A DNA stretch of 64,000 bases from Chaetoceros tenuissimus (Eukaryota; Bacillariophyta; Thalassiosirophyceae; Chaetocerotales; Chaetocerotaceae): NCBI GenBank assembly GCA_021927905.1, contig BLLK01000020.1, positions 992,001 to 1,056,000 of the forward strand, read 5' to 3'. Both the position numbers and the translations under genes were made by a program. Below are positions 11,901-20,767 of this stretch, piece after piece; the first letter of the stretch is position 1; the number at the start of each line of letters is the position of its first letter. The notes beneath the pieces are model-generated. The model was not told where the DNA came from, ran no database searches, and worked only from the letters and a program-made list of their open reading frames with translations.

Positions 11901-13902
11901 ACCTTTTCAAGTGGAAGAGATTTTACAGCAGCACAATTGGGTAGAAAAAGCTGTTTGTTTTGGTGTTCCGTCATCCCTCTATGGAGAAGTTGTAGGTACA
12001 GCCATTATATTGGCACATGGTTGCCCTCCTATAACAGAAGCCGAGCTTTCCTCCGAGATGCAGAGGTGGATGATGTCTTTAAACTTTGACAAACTAAAAT
12101 GGCCAACGAAGTACAAGATTGTTTTAGATAAGGACTTGCCAAAGACTAATACAAAGAAGTACATTCGTGTTGGACTATCAACGCATTTGGGTCTGAGCGA
12201 TGAACTAGAAATAGTCTCTTCACTAGATTTGAGCAAAGTTGAGCGAAACGCAGTGATTGACTACGATGTTTTAAGCGGACTTCGGTTTATACTCGCATGT
12301 TATGTTATGTTTATGCACATTGGGTCAAAAAAGGCAATGGGATCTTTTGGTAATTTGAGAGCCTTTCCTTGGCATGAACATACCTTCTTCACCCTTGCCG
12401 GGTACACAATGGTCTCTTTCATGGGACAGAAGATCAAAAAGAAATCGAAATACATCTTTGCTAGAATTGTGTCCATGTATCCACTCTACTTCGTCGCCGT
12501 ACTTTTTGGACTAGCAAATCTACTCGTAGTTTGCCGTCCCTCTACATTCAAAGAAAATTTTACTTGGCACTCAAAACCTGATGATTTATTTTTAGATACT
12601 GCACAAGAACAGAAAGCAGAGCTTTTTTGTGAAGGCACTGCTGTATTCCCTACTTCTTATTGGGGATCACTGACATCAACCTTGCTTATCCATTTTCTAG
12701 GTCTAATGGTTACTCCGTTTTTCCTACTTCACTGGTGGCTTGGATTCTACCTATGGTTTGTTTCCATATACAATCAGTGTGTGATGTGTTATCCTCTAAT
12801 CTACAACAAACTCTTCGATCTTCGAGGACAGCAGAAAAAGCTTTTAGATGTCTTGTGCCTTCTAATATCATCTACGATGGTAATAGTTGCTATTGCTTTC
12901 GTGATATTCAAGGATTTTGATGGATTCAAAGAAGGTATCGAAAACTCTGAAAGAGAGGGGTCCCTTCAAAACATACTCATTCTAGGATTCTATCTCTTTT
13001 CACCATTTTGGATTCTGTACTTTGTGATTGGAATGGTGCTTCGTTTTGTATATGACGCGTTCAGACCTGCAGAATCCCACAGAGCTCGACTCTATGGATT
13101 TGTAGCAGATTGTTGTACTCTACTCCTTCTTGGATTAAGTGTAGTTCAGGTTTGCCAGGGCACAAGTGGTGAATTTTTCTTTCGTCCATTGGAGGCTAAC
13201 TCCTACGATGACGTTGCTATAACAAACCGGTTATGGGATAATTGCTATGGTAGGCTCATGTGTCCAATTACAACATTATGGATATATAGTTTGAGTGTAG
13301 GAGAAGGAATAACTGCTCGTGTCTTGAGATGGAGAATTCTTGTTGATTTTCTGTCCCCAACCTCTTATGGCTGTTACCTTTTCCATCAGGAAGTTAGTCA
13401 ATGGTACTATGCTGCTACAAGGCAAGGTACCTTCTGGAACTGGTGGAACTACAGAAAAACATTTTACTGGTTCAGTCCAAAAGCTGTACCAGTGAAAGCA
13501 TACGAGTTTCCAATCGTTGTGGCATTGACTGTAATTTTTACAAAATTCATTTCAAGATTTGTAGAACCGAAATTAAGTGGGGTTTTCACAGGAATTTTAT
13601 CTCGTTATGGCGCATCCAAGTCAAATGATAACGAAGTTGTAGATTGCAGATCGACTACAATAGTTTTCACAGTAATCAAGTTGCTGACTGGTATTGAACC
13701 AGACATGAACAATACGGTGAATGAATGTGGGCTAGCATCAGTAGGAATGCCAGTTGTTGTGAGTCTTTTGAATAAGCATCTCAAGCTCGAAGAAGAGAAC
13801 TATTCAGTCGATGTCATTGAAATGGTTCAAGCTCGAACTGTGCGTCATATGATTGACGTTGTGAAAGCTGCGAAGGATAGAAGTGAGCAAACGGGGTTTT
13901 AA
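8965..13902 (+). CDS. FSH1 hydrolase / acyl-adenylating ligase / membrane acyltransferase / carrier-like fusion
   Basis: An exceptionally long frame. N-terminus (about 10-370): FSH1-type serine hydrolase, starting RILALHGAKAN and with AFSSGA as the nucleophile elbow, interrupted by a basic Ser-rich insertion. Middle (about 480-1075): AMP-binding enzyme with phosphate loop LLLRTSGTTSTPKVVPL, then YFLTGDTAVMDKDGFI and KGRSKEVIKKGG. C-terminus (about 1085-1540): multi-span acyltransferase-3-like region beginning DYDVLSGLRFILACYVMFMH and ending near SYGCYLFHQEVS. A tail with ECGLASVGMPVVV resembles a phosphopantetheine carrier. An intron at 11824-11895 (GTAAGT, branch ACTAACAT, AG) is 72 nt and stop-free; removing it restores GGEQ-ISPFQVEE, as in the family, and gives 1621 residues. 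It likely activates and transfers acyl groups at a membrane; the substrate is unknown. Confidence 0.85.
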   Translation: MDSSGEPKSRRLRILALHGAKANNETTRIQLENLQITEEKYDLVYLRGVVEDSEGHEDLADLVSGPFYSWIDDTSNESRVQSIHRSVLNVYHVIRDMGPFDGIFAFSSGAVIATIAINMLHDETLREKFLGSDYVQTNTAEVLAAHPKAVQPSRRLSLDWLLGPAANRQNPPSSSPAQINPKSSSPSAFKRASMDLVANARALFQQSEAFVTPIRFMKKAQSRRRLMSQRSLRVSERMLASKAVRRSSVDYLLKKADQKRSSLATNTNTVETSPASQEALDIHEEEDSHPEMHDVRMETSRQDNRIKREVFIDHDVEAAESQSYHPKFIICAYTASSLKNLSNTRKVLKCGYNFTKGSILGIKSLHLIGVADQAKAQSEEWAMTYADRRLLYIQSSHAVPRNVLNDTFLLQQLSSFIDNEGCSISTPIMPTFVPTSSVSSISVLPEMQVSLVRLNENNLPGRQHSFVDNDQPGDSIVDVLKTQPRDKPFLFNARTNFQNCTTYGEVYDFVRLGDGNLSKLGIEKDDVVVYVCPLGAVGALAFLSFASSSIASPLAPNTKKEDCLEALEQLRPRHLMLFTDIECSEIKEAFEIYSNNQVDCVLHKWNAVMEKPGLFQYEGRQTTMERPQSASLSNKTEGLLKRTIARRRSSVSSCGNNNTCLLLRTSGTTSTPKVVPLRQSDLVRNAAILASSLGLRSNDICYNVMPLFHIGGLSASVLSTLVSGGTLCCETNTFNPQQMFEAIATSSPRPTWYSAVPTISNSVVKFIKSIRNDDKDYQNFDLNGNGVWPSGERGHTLRFIRSGAAELLDADAKEMSRTFGGTPIVSTYSMSEQMPITQPPNLSEEASSSNLRSGSVGVAVSASIAIVDGSLRPLPPNEVGEIAISGPTIMKNYLGNPDADMKSYFYLDLDVIGTPNETMGRYFLTGDTAVMDKDGFITLKGRSKEVIKKGGEQVSFVYLHSNFSIIEAILTYLHCCKISPFQVEEILQQHNWVEKAVCFGVPSSLYGEVVGTAIILAHGCPPITEAELSSEMQRWMMSLNFDKLKWPTKYKIVLDKDLPKTNTKKYIRVGLSTHLGLSDELEIVSSLDLSKVERNAVIDYDVLSGLRFILACYVMFMHIGSKKAMGSFGNLRAFPWHEHTFFTLAGYTMVSFMGQKIKKKSKYIFARIVSMYPLYFVAVLFGLANLLVVCRPSTFKENFTWHSKPDDLFLDTAQEQKAELFCEGTAVFPTSYWGSLTSTLLIHFLGLMVTPFFLLHWWLGFYLWFVSIYNQCVMCYPLIYNKLFDLRGQQKKLLDVLCLLISSTMVIVAIAFVIFKDFDGFKEGIENSEREGSLQNILILGFYLFSPFWILYFVIGMVLRFVYDAFRPAESHRARLYGFVADCCTLLLLGLSVVQVCQGTSGEFFFRPLEANSYDDVAITNRLWDNCYGRLMCPITTLWIYSLSVGEGITARVLRWRILVDFLSPTSYGCYLFHQEVSQWYYAATRQGTFWNWWNYRKTFYWFSPKAVPVKAYEFPIVVALTVIFTKFISRFVEPKLSGVFTGILSRYGASKSNDNEVVDCRSTTIVFTVIKLLTGIEPDMNNTVNECGLASVGMPVVVSLLNKHLKLEEENYSVDVIEMVQARTVRHMIDVVKAAKDRSEQTGF

Positions 13903-14207
13903 TTTATAGTTTGTAAATGTTTGTAAATGTATATTGTATAAAGAATTTGACATTGTCACTATGATTCTTATCGTAATAATGTAATGCTAATCGAATTCAC
14001 AATAACTATAATGTAACTGAGCAAGAAATAATGTAGATGATTATTCTTTGATTGAATGCGTTGAAGTGATTGCTCCTGTCTCCTGACTTCAAACAAGAAG
14101 AAACAAAAGATATAAATGGACTCTAAAGTTTCTTAAACCTTGAAACATACATCTTTCTATAAGGATAAGGAGTAAAAAAGAATAATTTTAGACATTCCTT
14201 TTCTAGT
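13903..14207. other. Convergent 3' region
   Basis: 305 bases between the 3' ends of two convergent genes. AT-rich, with a short direct repeat (gtaaatgttt) just after the fusion gene stop. No gene. Confidence 0.5.
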
Positions 14208-17200
14208 TTAAATAGCATTAGCCAGACGAGCCTTCTGTCTAGCTCGGAATGTTGACCCATAACCACTGCTTTGGAAATCTTCTTCATCTGAAGAATCACC
14301 GTTTTTATCTTCTCTTTGCCGCTTTGAAGAAGTAGTATCATTAATTTTTACTGTATTCTCGTCGACTGGTCTTACTGGAGGCAAAGGGTTTTCTCTCAAA
14401 GTTGCCAAAGCAAGATCAATCATATGAGGAGGCGCTTTACCACGATAATTACGAATAGTTGCAGGGAGCAACATGAGCATTCCCCTGATCCACTCTGGAC
14501 TGCTTTGTACAGCTCCCATTACAGAAGAGTTCTGTAGAGCTGATACATTTTGTTGAGCTAGGCGCTCTCTTGCAGTAGTCAATCGTCCTGAAGATGATGC
14601 AGCTGCAACCCCACTCGTGTCACTTAATTTTCCGAGCGACATCTTCGAAAGTGATTCCATTTCAGATTGATATAATTTTCTTCTTCTGAAGCTTGCATCG
14701 CTTGTACCACTGCAGCCATCACCCTTCCACACTGAACCTGGATCGACAGCACTAAAAGCAGAAAGTGCAGAGGCAATAGGCTCTTCTCCTAGTATTCCAG
14801 TAACTTCCAAGGAATCAACAAGTCTACCTAGACCGTTAACAATACGACTGCTATTTTCGTAGCCATCTGTACGAATAAGCGTATCGCTTAGACTGGCTTT
14901 TTGCGCCCCAATCCCAACATCATCATTTATTTTTCCTCCAGCTACATTTTCATAATATGGTCCATACAGAGCTTTTCTTCTACGAGCTTCAAGAGACTGA
15001 ACCGAAGTTAAATCTCCACTTCGTAAAGAAATTATAGATTCAAACTTAAGCATCATGTCCCATAACGGTCTTTGTAGTTCCCTCCTTTCAGATAACTTCT
15101 TTTCGTTTCCCCCCAAAGCATCATCTCCATCTAATTCATTTTGTTCCTCACATGCTGAGATCGCTCTCATCAATAGAGCTCTCAAATTTTCTTCATCATT
15201 GAGCTCTAGAAGCAAACTGCTATACTGAAGGACGAATTGAGGAGTACTCAGGAAAGATCTGTGCTTTTTCAGGCCAAGTTCGTAGACTCTAGAAGCAACC
15301 TTCGGCAAATGGTTGAGTCTATGTTCAAGAGTAGCATGCGAAGCGTAAAGATGCCAAGTAATAAATCCAATATTTTTCGCACTCTTTGAACCTTCGTTTG
15401 TAATACCTTCAAGAGTTTCAGCATTGTCATAAAATTCACCACGACTCATGACCATTTTGCCTTTGGAAGCATCTGTGGAAGTGGAGTCTACCTGCCCAAC
15501 AGTGTCATCACCTATTTGTGCGCCATCTTCCTGAACAATAGATTTGTGAACAGTTTTGGTTGTACTGCTGTCTAGCGCATCTTCAGGTTTTATTCTCAAC
15601 TGCCTTCGAGCCTCGGAGAACACAGCTCTGGCCTCGTTCACACCTTTGTATTTTCTAACAAGACGTTGCAATATCACATATCCCAAGGTATTCCCAGCTC
15701 TTTTGCAAAAGTTTCTCATAACCTGGATAGCCTCCTCACCCGCCGAGACTGATCCAGTCTTTCGTCCATCACCGTGCTGATTTTCAAGAATTTGTGCATG
15801 TGTATACGCCAATAATGTTGAATCAGGAATATATTTCTGACCCAGTTCCAATACTCCAGCTGCAAGAGCTGCATTCTTCTTTTTGGAAGCACTAGCTGAA
15901 GAAGAACTACCCCCTGCTCCTGCTGCCCCCGGATTTAAAAGTTCCCAAGTGCTCCACTCGTGCCATACTTCAATGTGTCTCATGAAGCAGCAAACAGTAT
16001 CTTTGTAGCATTGACGAATTCTAATTGTCAAATCAGCAGGTGAAAGTCTCTCAGGATTAGTCCTTTCATATCCGTTTCGACGTTTCCATTTTGCTAAAAG
16101 TTCAATCTCATCTTTCATTTTCTGTTGATAATCATCTTCATCCACATCTGCCTTGACATTTCCATATTGGTCTAAAAACTCAAAATCTACAGGAGGAGTA
16201 GCAAGACGACCTAGTCGCAACTCATGTGTACTATATACTCTTTGTCGTTCCAAATAAACACTTCTCGCGTGCTGATATTTTGGCTGATGTTCTTCAATCA
16301 GAGCAACTGCCAACTGTTCACTCTGGGCCCTCTCAAAAGCTTCATATTCTTTCCATAGACCATCCAATCCAAGCATAGGTAATGTGATGAGTCTCTGGTA
16401 GATACCACGCAACAATTCCTTTTGCTTAGTATGAAGGGCATGATTTACTCCTGATCCATCCGTAGCAACGACATTCCAAGATTTCACAAAATTTAAATAC
16501 TGTTTCCATACGAGTTGGTTATTGATGGCAAAAGCAGCACCATTGTTCAACGCAGTTTCATACGCAGTGACTATCCAGTCACGGACCAATTCTTCTCCAT
16601 CTGTAGTCAACTGAATAATTTGTCTTGCAGGATTAGTAGGATCCACTTTAGCTACAGAATGATGTTGAAGTGCTTGACGTCTCGCATCACGAGTTCTCTT
16701 TTGAATATACTGCAACCACAATTCAACAGAAGACGTGCACATTCCTGATAACGTCTGAAGTGGTGTCACCTCTGTCTTATCCTGCTCAGCATCATCAGCT
16801 TCCATAGCAGTCTCGTCATTATTCTTATTCTCCAACTCTGAAGAAGCAGGTGTGCCATCCATTTTGACCCCCAATGCAAATTCAAAAATAGCATCAATTT
16901 TCATCCCTGCAGCAATTTGAAGCGGTGTCTGACTCTGAACCCAATTCATAGCTGTCCCAAAAGAGTAATCATCTTCAATTCCAGCTTGAAGGCTTTCAAA
17001 TGGTAATGCAGACCTAGCCAATAGCATATCAAGGATAGTATTGTAATAGTTACTACTGTAGGGAAAGTACTTTAGCAAATGTCCATGACAACTTTCTACC
17101 CAATCCAGTTGTCGCTCCAACTCATCCGATCGAGAGATACGAAGTAAAGAATTAGAAGGTGAGCTTTGAAACATCATTTTGTGTTTATTTCTTTCTGCAT

Positions 17201-17531
17201 CTAGTTGCGGTAGGAGCTGACTACGGTAGAGGAGAGTACATTCGTTCATGATTACTTCCCATGCTTCTACGTCGCGAGTAGGGGCCTGTGTGATTCTCTG
17301 CAAACCGGAACGATAACGATCGGCAGTTCCAGAGTCATTATGATGCTGAAATGGAGACGGCGTAATGATTTGCGAAATGAGCTGATGAGTGATGATCACG
17401 TGCGAAGTTGAAGGCATGGTTGCTTCAGGTGCCGAGGTATTGGAGGGTTGCATGTCGACATCTTGATCCTCTGCCTCATCCATTCCTTGGAGAAGGATGC
17501 TCTGCTTCGGAGCATTCTCTGACTCTGCCAT
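14208..17531 (-). CDS. CSTF3: Cleavage stimulation factor subunit 3 (CstF-77/Rna14-like)
   Basis: Scaffold of the mRNA 3'-end cleavage and polyadenylation complex in the nucleus. Single exon, 1107 residues, longer than the animal protein (about 700). Repeated HAT-type helices run through most of it, e.g. AWEVIMNECTLLYRSQLLPQ, VWKQYLNFVKSW, EVWHEWSTWELL, RAVFSEARRQ, ITWHLYASHATLEHRL, ASRVYELGLKKH and VLQYSSLLLEL, the pattern of the Suf/CstF-77 family. Acidic low-complexity inserts separate them, one around 240-265 and another around 640-700. The C-terminal part contains the segment before the monkeytail region (MLLPATIRNYRGKAPPHMIDLALA). A crooked-neck-type HAT splicing factor is the alternative but fits less well. 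Confidence 0.82.
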   Translation of the reverse strand: MAESENAPKQSILLQGMDEAEDQDVDMQPSNTSAPEATMPSTSHVIITHQLISQIITPSPFQHHNDSGTADRYRSGLQRITQAPTRDVEAWEVIMNECTLLYRSQLLPQLDAERNKHKMMFQSSPSNSLLRISRSDELERQLDWVESCHGHLLKYFPYSSNYYNTILDMLLARSALPFESLQAGIEDDYSFGTAMNWVQSQTPLQIAAGMKIDAIFEFALGVKMDGTPASSELENKNNDETAMEADDAEQDKTEVTPLQTLSGMCTSSVELWLQYIQKRTRDARRQALQHHSVAKVDPTNPARQIIQLTTDGEELVRDWIVTAYETALNNGAAFAINNQLVWKQYLNFVKSWNVVATDGSGVNHALHTKQKELLRGIYQRLITLPMLGLDGLWKEYEAFERAQSEQLAVALIEEHQPKYQHARSVYLERQRVYSTHELRLGRLATPPVDFEFLDQYGNVKADVDEDDYQQKMKDEIELLAKWKRRNGYERTNPERLSPADLTIRIRQCYKDTVCCFMRHIEVWHEWSTWELLNPGAAGAGGSSSSASASKKKNAALAAGVLELGQKYIPDSTLLAYTHAQILENQHGDGRKTGSVSAGEEAIQVMRNFCKRAGNTLGYVILQRLVRKYKGVNEARAVFSEARRQLRIKPEDALDSSTTKTVHKSIVQEDGAQIGDDTVGQVDSTSTDASKGKMVMSRGEFYDNAETLEGITNEGSKSAKNIGFITWHLYASHATLEHRLNHLPKVASRVYELGLKKHRSFLSTPQFVLQYSSLLLELNDEENLRALLMRAISACEEQNELDGDDALGGNEKKLSERRELQRPLWDMMLKFESIISLRSGDLTSVQSLEARRRKALYGPYYENVAGGKINDDVGIGAQKASLSDTLIRTDGYENSSRIVNGLGRLVDSLEVTGILGEEPIASALSAFSAVDPGSVWKGDGCSGTSDASFRRRKLYQSEMESLSKMSLGKLSDTSGVAAASSSGRLTTARERLAQQNVSALQNSSVMGAVQSSPEWIRGMLMLLPATIRNYRGKAPPHMIDLALATLRENPLPPVRPVDENTVKINDTTSSKRQREDKNGDSSDEEDFQSSGYGSTFRARQKARLANAI

Positions 17532-17879
17532 GATTTTATTACTATGATACTCTAGATATTTCTTTTGGCTATAGTTTTATAGCTATATCTATGAATGAGT
17601 GTACACACTTATCATCAAACACTATAATTAGATCCAAAAGCTACATAACAAAAGAGAAGATGAGACGAGAGACAAGAGTGTATCTACGGTCTGGCCGTCT
17701 GTCCTTAAAAGCTCCTTTTGTCTCATTTTTGAACATGAGAAAAAATATAAATATTGAATATAATATAAATAAAGGCATATCGTAAAGTGTTTTAAAAAAA
17801 CAATAGGTTGGAAAGTATAATATTAATATGCAAGATCCTTGAAATTTAAGGTAATATTATTAGCTTCATGTTTTATACT
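17532..17879. other. Intergenic
   Basis: 348 bases between the CstF-77 start and the 3' end of the Tfb4 gene. A short plus-strand frame is present but unconvincing. Confidence 0.45.
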
Positions 17880-19067
17880 TTACGCTGTAGTTCTAGCTTT
17901 CTTCCTAGCTTGAGAAGAGTCTTCTGATTCCTTTTTCTCATCTGAATCTTTCAAGCCTTCAATTCTCAAGCCAGAGTCTTGTCCATTCATGGAAGTATTC
18001 TTTGCCCCGCATGTCAAACAATAGTCGCCACTTGGTTCATTCTTGAATATACTCAAACATAAATTACAGACAAAGCCCATATCCAAAGATTCACCAGTTT
18101 CAAAACATCTCGCTCTGAAATCAACCTCAGTCACTTTGGGGAGATTTAAATCATTGCGAATGCCTAATGGTGGTAGAAAGACAGTCATGAGTACTTCTGT
18201 CAACCCGCCAAATATTTGTGCGGTACCCTTTGGTTTGCTATATACCCCACCACTTCTATCAGTTGCTTGTTCCAAGAATGTAGAAGTTTCAGGCATATTT
18301 GGTGAAGATAGAAAACATCCATCAATCACGACATCATTTTTAATAGCTGCAAACACGCAATTCATGAATGCATTGTAGTCCAGTGTACAATCTTCGGATG
18401 CTTGTACAATCAACATGCGCGGAGAGAGCATTCCCCTTGCTCGCCGTTGAGCAAGACGCTGTTCCGCAGCGAATTTCGTTGCATTTTCTCCCTCTTTGTT
18501 CAATTTGGCAGAAATCATTCCAAGGATCCCTTCATCTTCCTTTCGCCGAAATAAGGAATTCTCTTCTAACAAACTAGATCCCGCAGTTGCAGATTTCATA
18601 ACTCGATTAATGAGACATAGTCCTAAACTTGTCGCAGCCGCTATGGCTGTTCCTCTATCAATATATCCCTCTTTACTAGAATTTTCTACACATTGATTGA
18701 CCAATTCCGTGACACCCAGCATGATTCCATCCCGCATCTCTATCAGATCCATTGATTTGTCCAAAGATGAGACCCCCATCACATCTTCTAACCGATCTTT
18801 TCTAGGATGCAAAACAGCAGTCTCTTTTCCTGCAACACCGATTACAATCACAGTATTATCTCTATGACATGAACTGAATGCAATTAGAAAGGACAGGAGA
18901 GCATTTAGTACTTCATTGAGGGTGGCAGGACCCATGGAACCTTTGTTTTGTGATGCGCGTTGTTTGTCTGATAAATTTCTTATTTGAGCGCGTTTCCCCC
19001 ATGTTTTCGGTGTTAGGTCAAGAATTAAAATCAAAAGAGATCGATCTTGTATATTTGGTGTAGACAT
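17880..19067 (-). CDS. TFB4: TFIIH core subunit Tfb4/p34
   Basis: Structural subunit of the TFIIH core used in Pol II initiation and nucleotide excision repair, partner of p44. 395 residues from the ATG at 19067; the frame is open upstream but only through a non-ATG codon. The von Willebrand A-like fold starts at SLLILILDLTPKTWG, with the typical INGHL-like counterpart region around FSSCHRDNTVIVIGVAG. ARGMLSPRMLIVQASED and VVIDGCFLSS follow, then the C-terminal C4 zinc ribbon with CNLC and CLTCG near residues 340-365. This order and spacing match Tfb4 and distinguish it from p44. It ends with a Lys/Ser-rich tail. Confidence 0.93.
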   Translation of the reverse strand: MSTPNIQDRSLLILILDLTPKTWGKRAQIRNLSDKQRASQNKGSMGPATLNEVLNALLSFLIAFSSCHRDNTVIVIGVAGKETAVLHPRKDRLEDVMGVSSLDKSMDLIEMRDGIMLGVTELVNQCVENSSKEGYIDRGTAIAAATSLGLCLINRVMKSATAGSSLLEENSLFRRKEDEGILGMISAKLNKEGENATKFAAEQRLAQRRARGMLSPRMLIVQASEDCTLDYNAFMNCVFAAIKNDVVIDGCFLSSPNMPETSTFLEQATDRSGGVYSKPKGTAQIFGGLTEVLMTVFLPPLGIRNDLNLPKVTEVDFRARCFETGESLDMGFVCNLCLSIFKNEPSGDYCLTCGAKNTSMNGQDSGLRIEGLKDSDEKKESEDSSQARKKARTTA

Positions 19068-19132
19068 GATGGACTTAGTGATGAACAATCTATTTCAGAA
19101 GATATGTTTTCATTGGAACATTATGCATGTTA

Positions 19133-19160
19133 TCCTCACTCCTCACTCCTCACTCCTCAA
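19133..19160. repeat. 7-bp tandem repeat, four copies (tcctcac)
   Basis: Four head-to-tail copies of tcctcac (last copy ends in a) in the 294-bp divergent region between the Tfb4 and DUF1415 genes. It is a simple repeat with possible promoter influence. Confidence 0.8.
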
Positions 19161-19361
19161 AAGATGAACTGGGAACTGGGTTAGAAAAATAGCCTACATA
19201 AGTCGATCTCCGACATGAATCAGAAGGTTCCTACCTACGATCCCAAACAAAAGAATGAGGGTGATGTTGGAGGTTGTTGGGAAAGGTGAAAGATCATGAT
19301 GAATTGTGAATGAGCCGTCAATTGTTATTTCAATTACTCCATTAAACACACTCGTAGAGCC

Positions 19362-20447
19362 ATGATGAAAATTATGACGCAGCTCCTCTACATTACTATT
19401 TTGCTTCTCCTACAGCCACCAGTGGATAGCTTCTCGTCAACTCTTATCAAAAATCAACTTCATCATTCACCACAGCAAAAAATATGTTTGAAATTGGCCA
19501 CAAACAAGAGTAATGATCATGGTTCATGTAAAAGCATATGGCTCAACAAGAATGATATTGAAACTCTTTGCAAGGAGATATCCTCAAGGTCAGATTTGGT
19601 TTGCGATGTCACCTATTATGAAAACAATGTAGACGAGGATAACCATGAAACAGTCCTTCGAGAATCTTTCTATAGAATAAACCCTCATATCATAGCGACA
19701 AGTGCTAAAGAAACAAAGCAGCTCGTAGATTCATTGATCCAAGAAAAGACCATTCCTCAAGATTTATTAAAACCTATTGAGATTTGTACTGTACAAACTC
19801 TTCGATGGTGCGATGCCTTTGTGCAAGAATTGAATCTTTGTCCTTGGGCGAAATTATCACTACAATCCAATAATGCTATTCGGATTAAAATATTGAAGGA
19901 ATCAATGGGTATAGATGCTATGGAAGAAATTATTAGATTGAGTGCAGATGAACTCATTGAATTGACTGATAATTCTCATGTCGACATGAATATCGCAATT
20001 ACATTTGTGGTGGCAATACCTGATACAGAAAGATATCAATCTTCAATCGAGGAGATGGAAAACCAAAAGCATGAATATGGTTTTGATTTCCAAGAGTTTT
20101 ATGCTTTTGCGACTGAGTTGGAAGATCGACTTTTTGATGAAGCAGATGAAGCGTATGAGGAAGCCGAAGTGAAAGGGGAAGACTTGGATGTGCAACCTAT
20201 AGGCGATGAAATTACGATTGCACCTTTCCATCCGAAATGGAAATTTGGTGATTCTGAGATGGAAGGTAAAAATCCCTTGAATTATGAGAAGATGTCTCCA
20301 TATCCAACAATATCACTCGTCCGAACTCAAGTTATCACACAAGCTGGAGAAGAAGCTACAGAGAGGATAGGAGATTTAAACAAGGAAACATTACTCAAGA
20401 CTGGTGCAGAGAAATTAAGTGACATATACAATAGAGATGTGTTGTAA
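19362..20447 (+). CDS. DUF1415-family protein with signal peptide
   Basis: 361 residues. The ATG at 19362 starts a strong signal peptide (LLYITILLLLQ), cleavable near VDSFSS. A Phe at that place is compatible with plastid import, though the motif is not perfect. The DUF1415 core begins near residue 144 (TLRWCDAFVQELNLCPWAK) and ends with PYPTISLVRTQVI near the C-terminus, the usual family endpoints, so the protein looks whole. The family's biochemical function is not known to me. An acidic insertion (about 255-275) is extra. It is divergent from the Tfb4 gene. Confidence 0.85.
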   Translation: MMKIMTQLLYITILLLLQPPVDSFSSTLIKNQLHHSPQQKICLKLATNKSNDHGSCKSIWLNKNDIETLCKEISSRSDLVCDVTYYENNVDEDNHETVLRESFYRINPHIIATSAKETKQLVDSLIQEKTIPQDLLKPIEICTVQTLRWCDAFVQELNLCPWAKLSLQSNNAIRIKILKESMGIDAMEEIIRLSADELIELTDNSHVDMNIAITFVVAIPDTERYQSSIEEMENQKHEYGFDFQEFYAFATELEDRLFDEADEAYEEAEVKGEDLDVQPIGDEITIAPFHPKWKFGDSEMEGKNPLNYEKMSPYPTISLVRTQVITQAGEEATERIGDLNKETLLKTGAEKLSDIYNRDVL

Positions 20448-20767
20448 TTTTTCAACCTTTAGATGTATAATCATTGAAATAATTACCGTAAATGATTTCC
20501 TAAAATTTGGAATCTGATTCCCATGTCAAAATATTAAAAATGTGTAAAATAGAACTGTCGTGCAACTTTTCACCTCACATTTTTGTGGAAAGAATGAGAT
20601 CTCGTTGAATTGGTTTTCTTCTTTTAAATGAAAGTTCAACGGAGATTGGAGAGGAAGTAAAAGGTAATGTACACCACATATGGACTGCGCACACCAAGTG
20701 AGGAGATAACTCTATTGCTCAGCAAATGTTGTAAATAGATTCTGCTCAGAAATGATCAACCAGTACA
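20448..20767. other. Intergenic
   Basis: 320 bases between two plus-strand genes. AT-rich; no element was recognised. It contains the 3' end of the DUF1415 gene and the promoter of the TPR gene. Confidence 0.45.
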
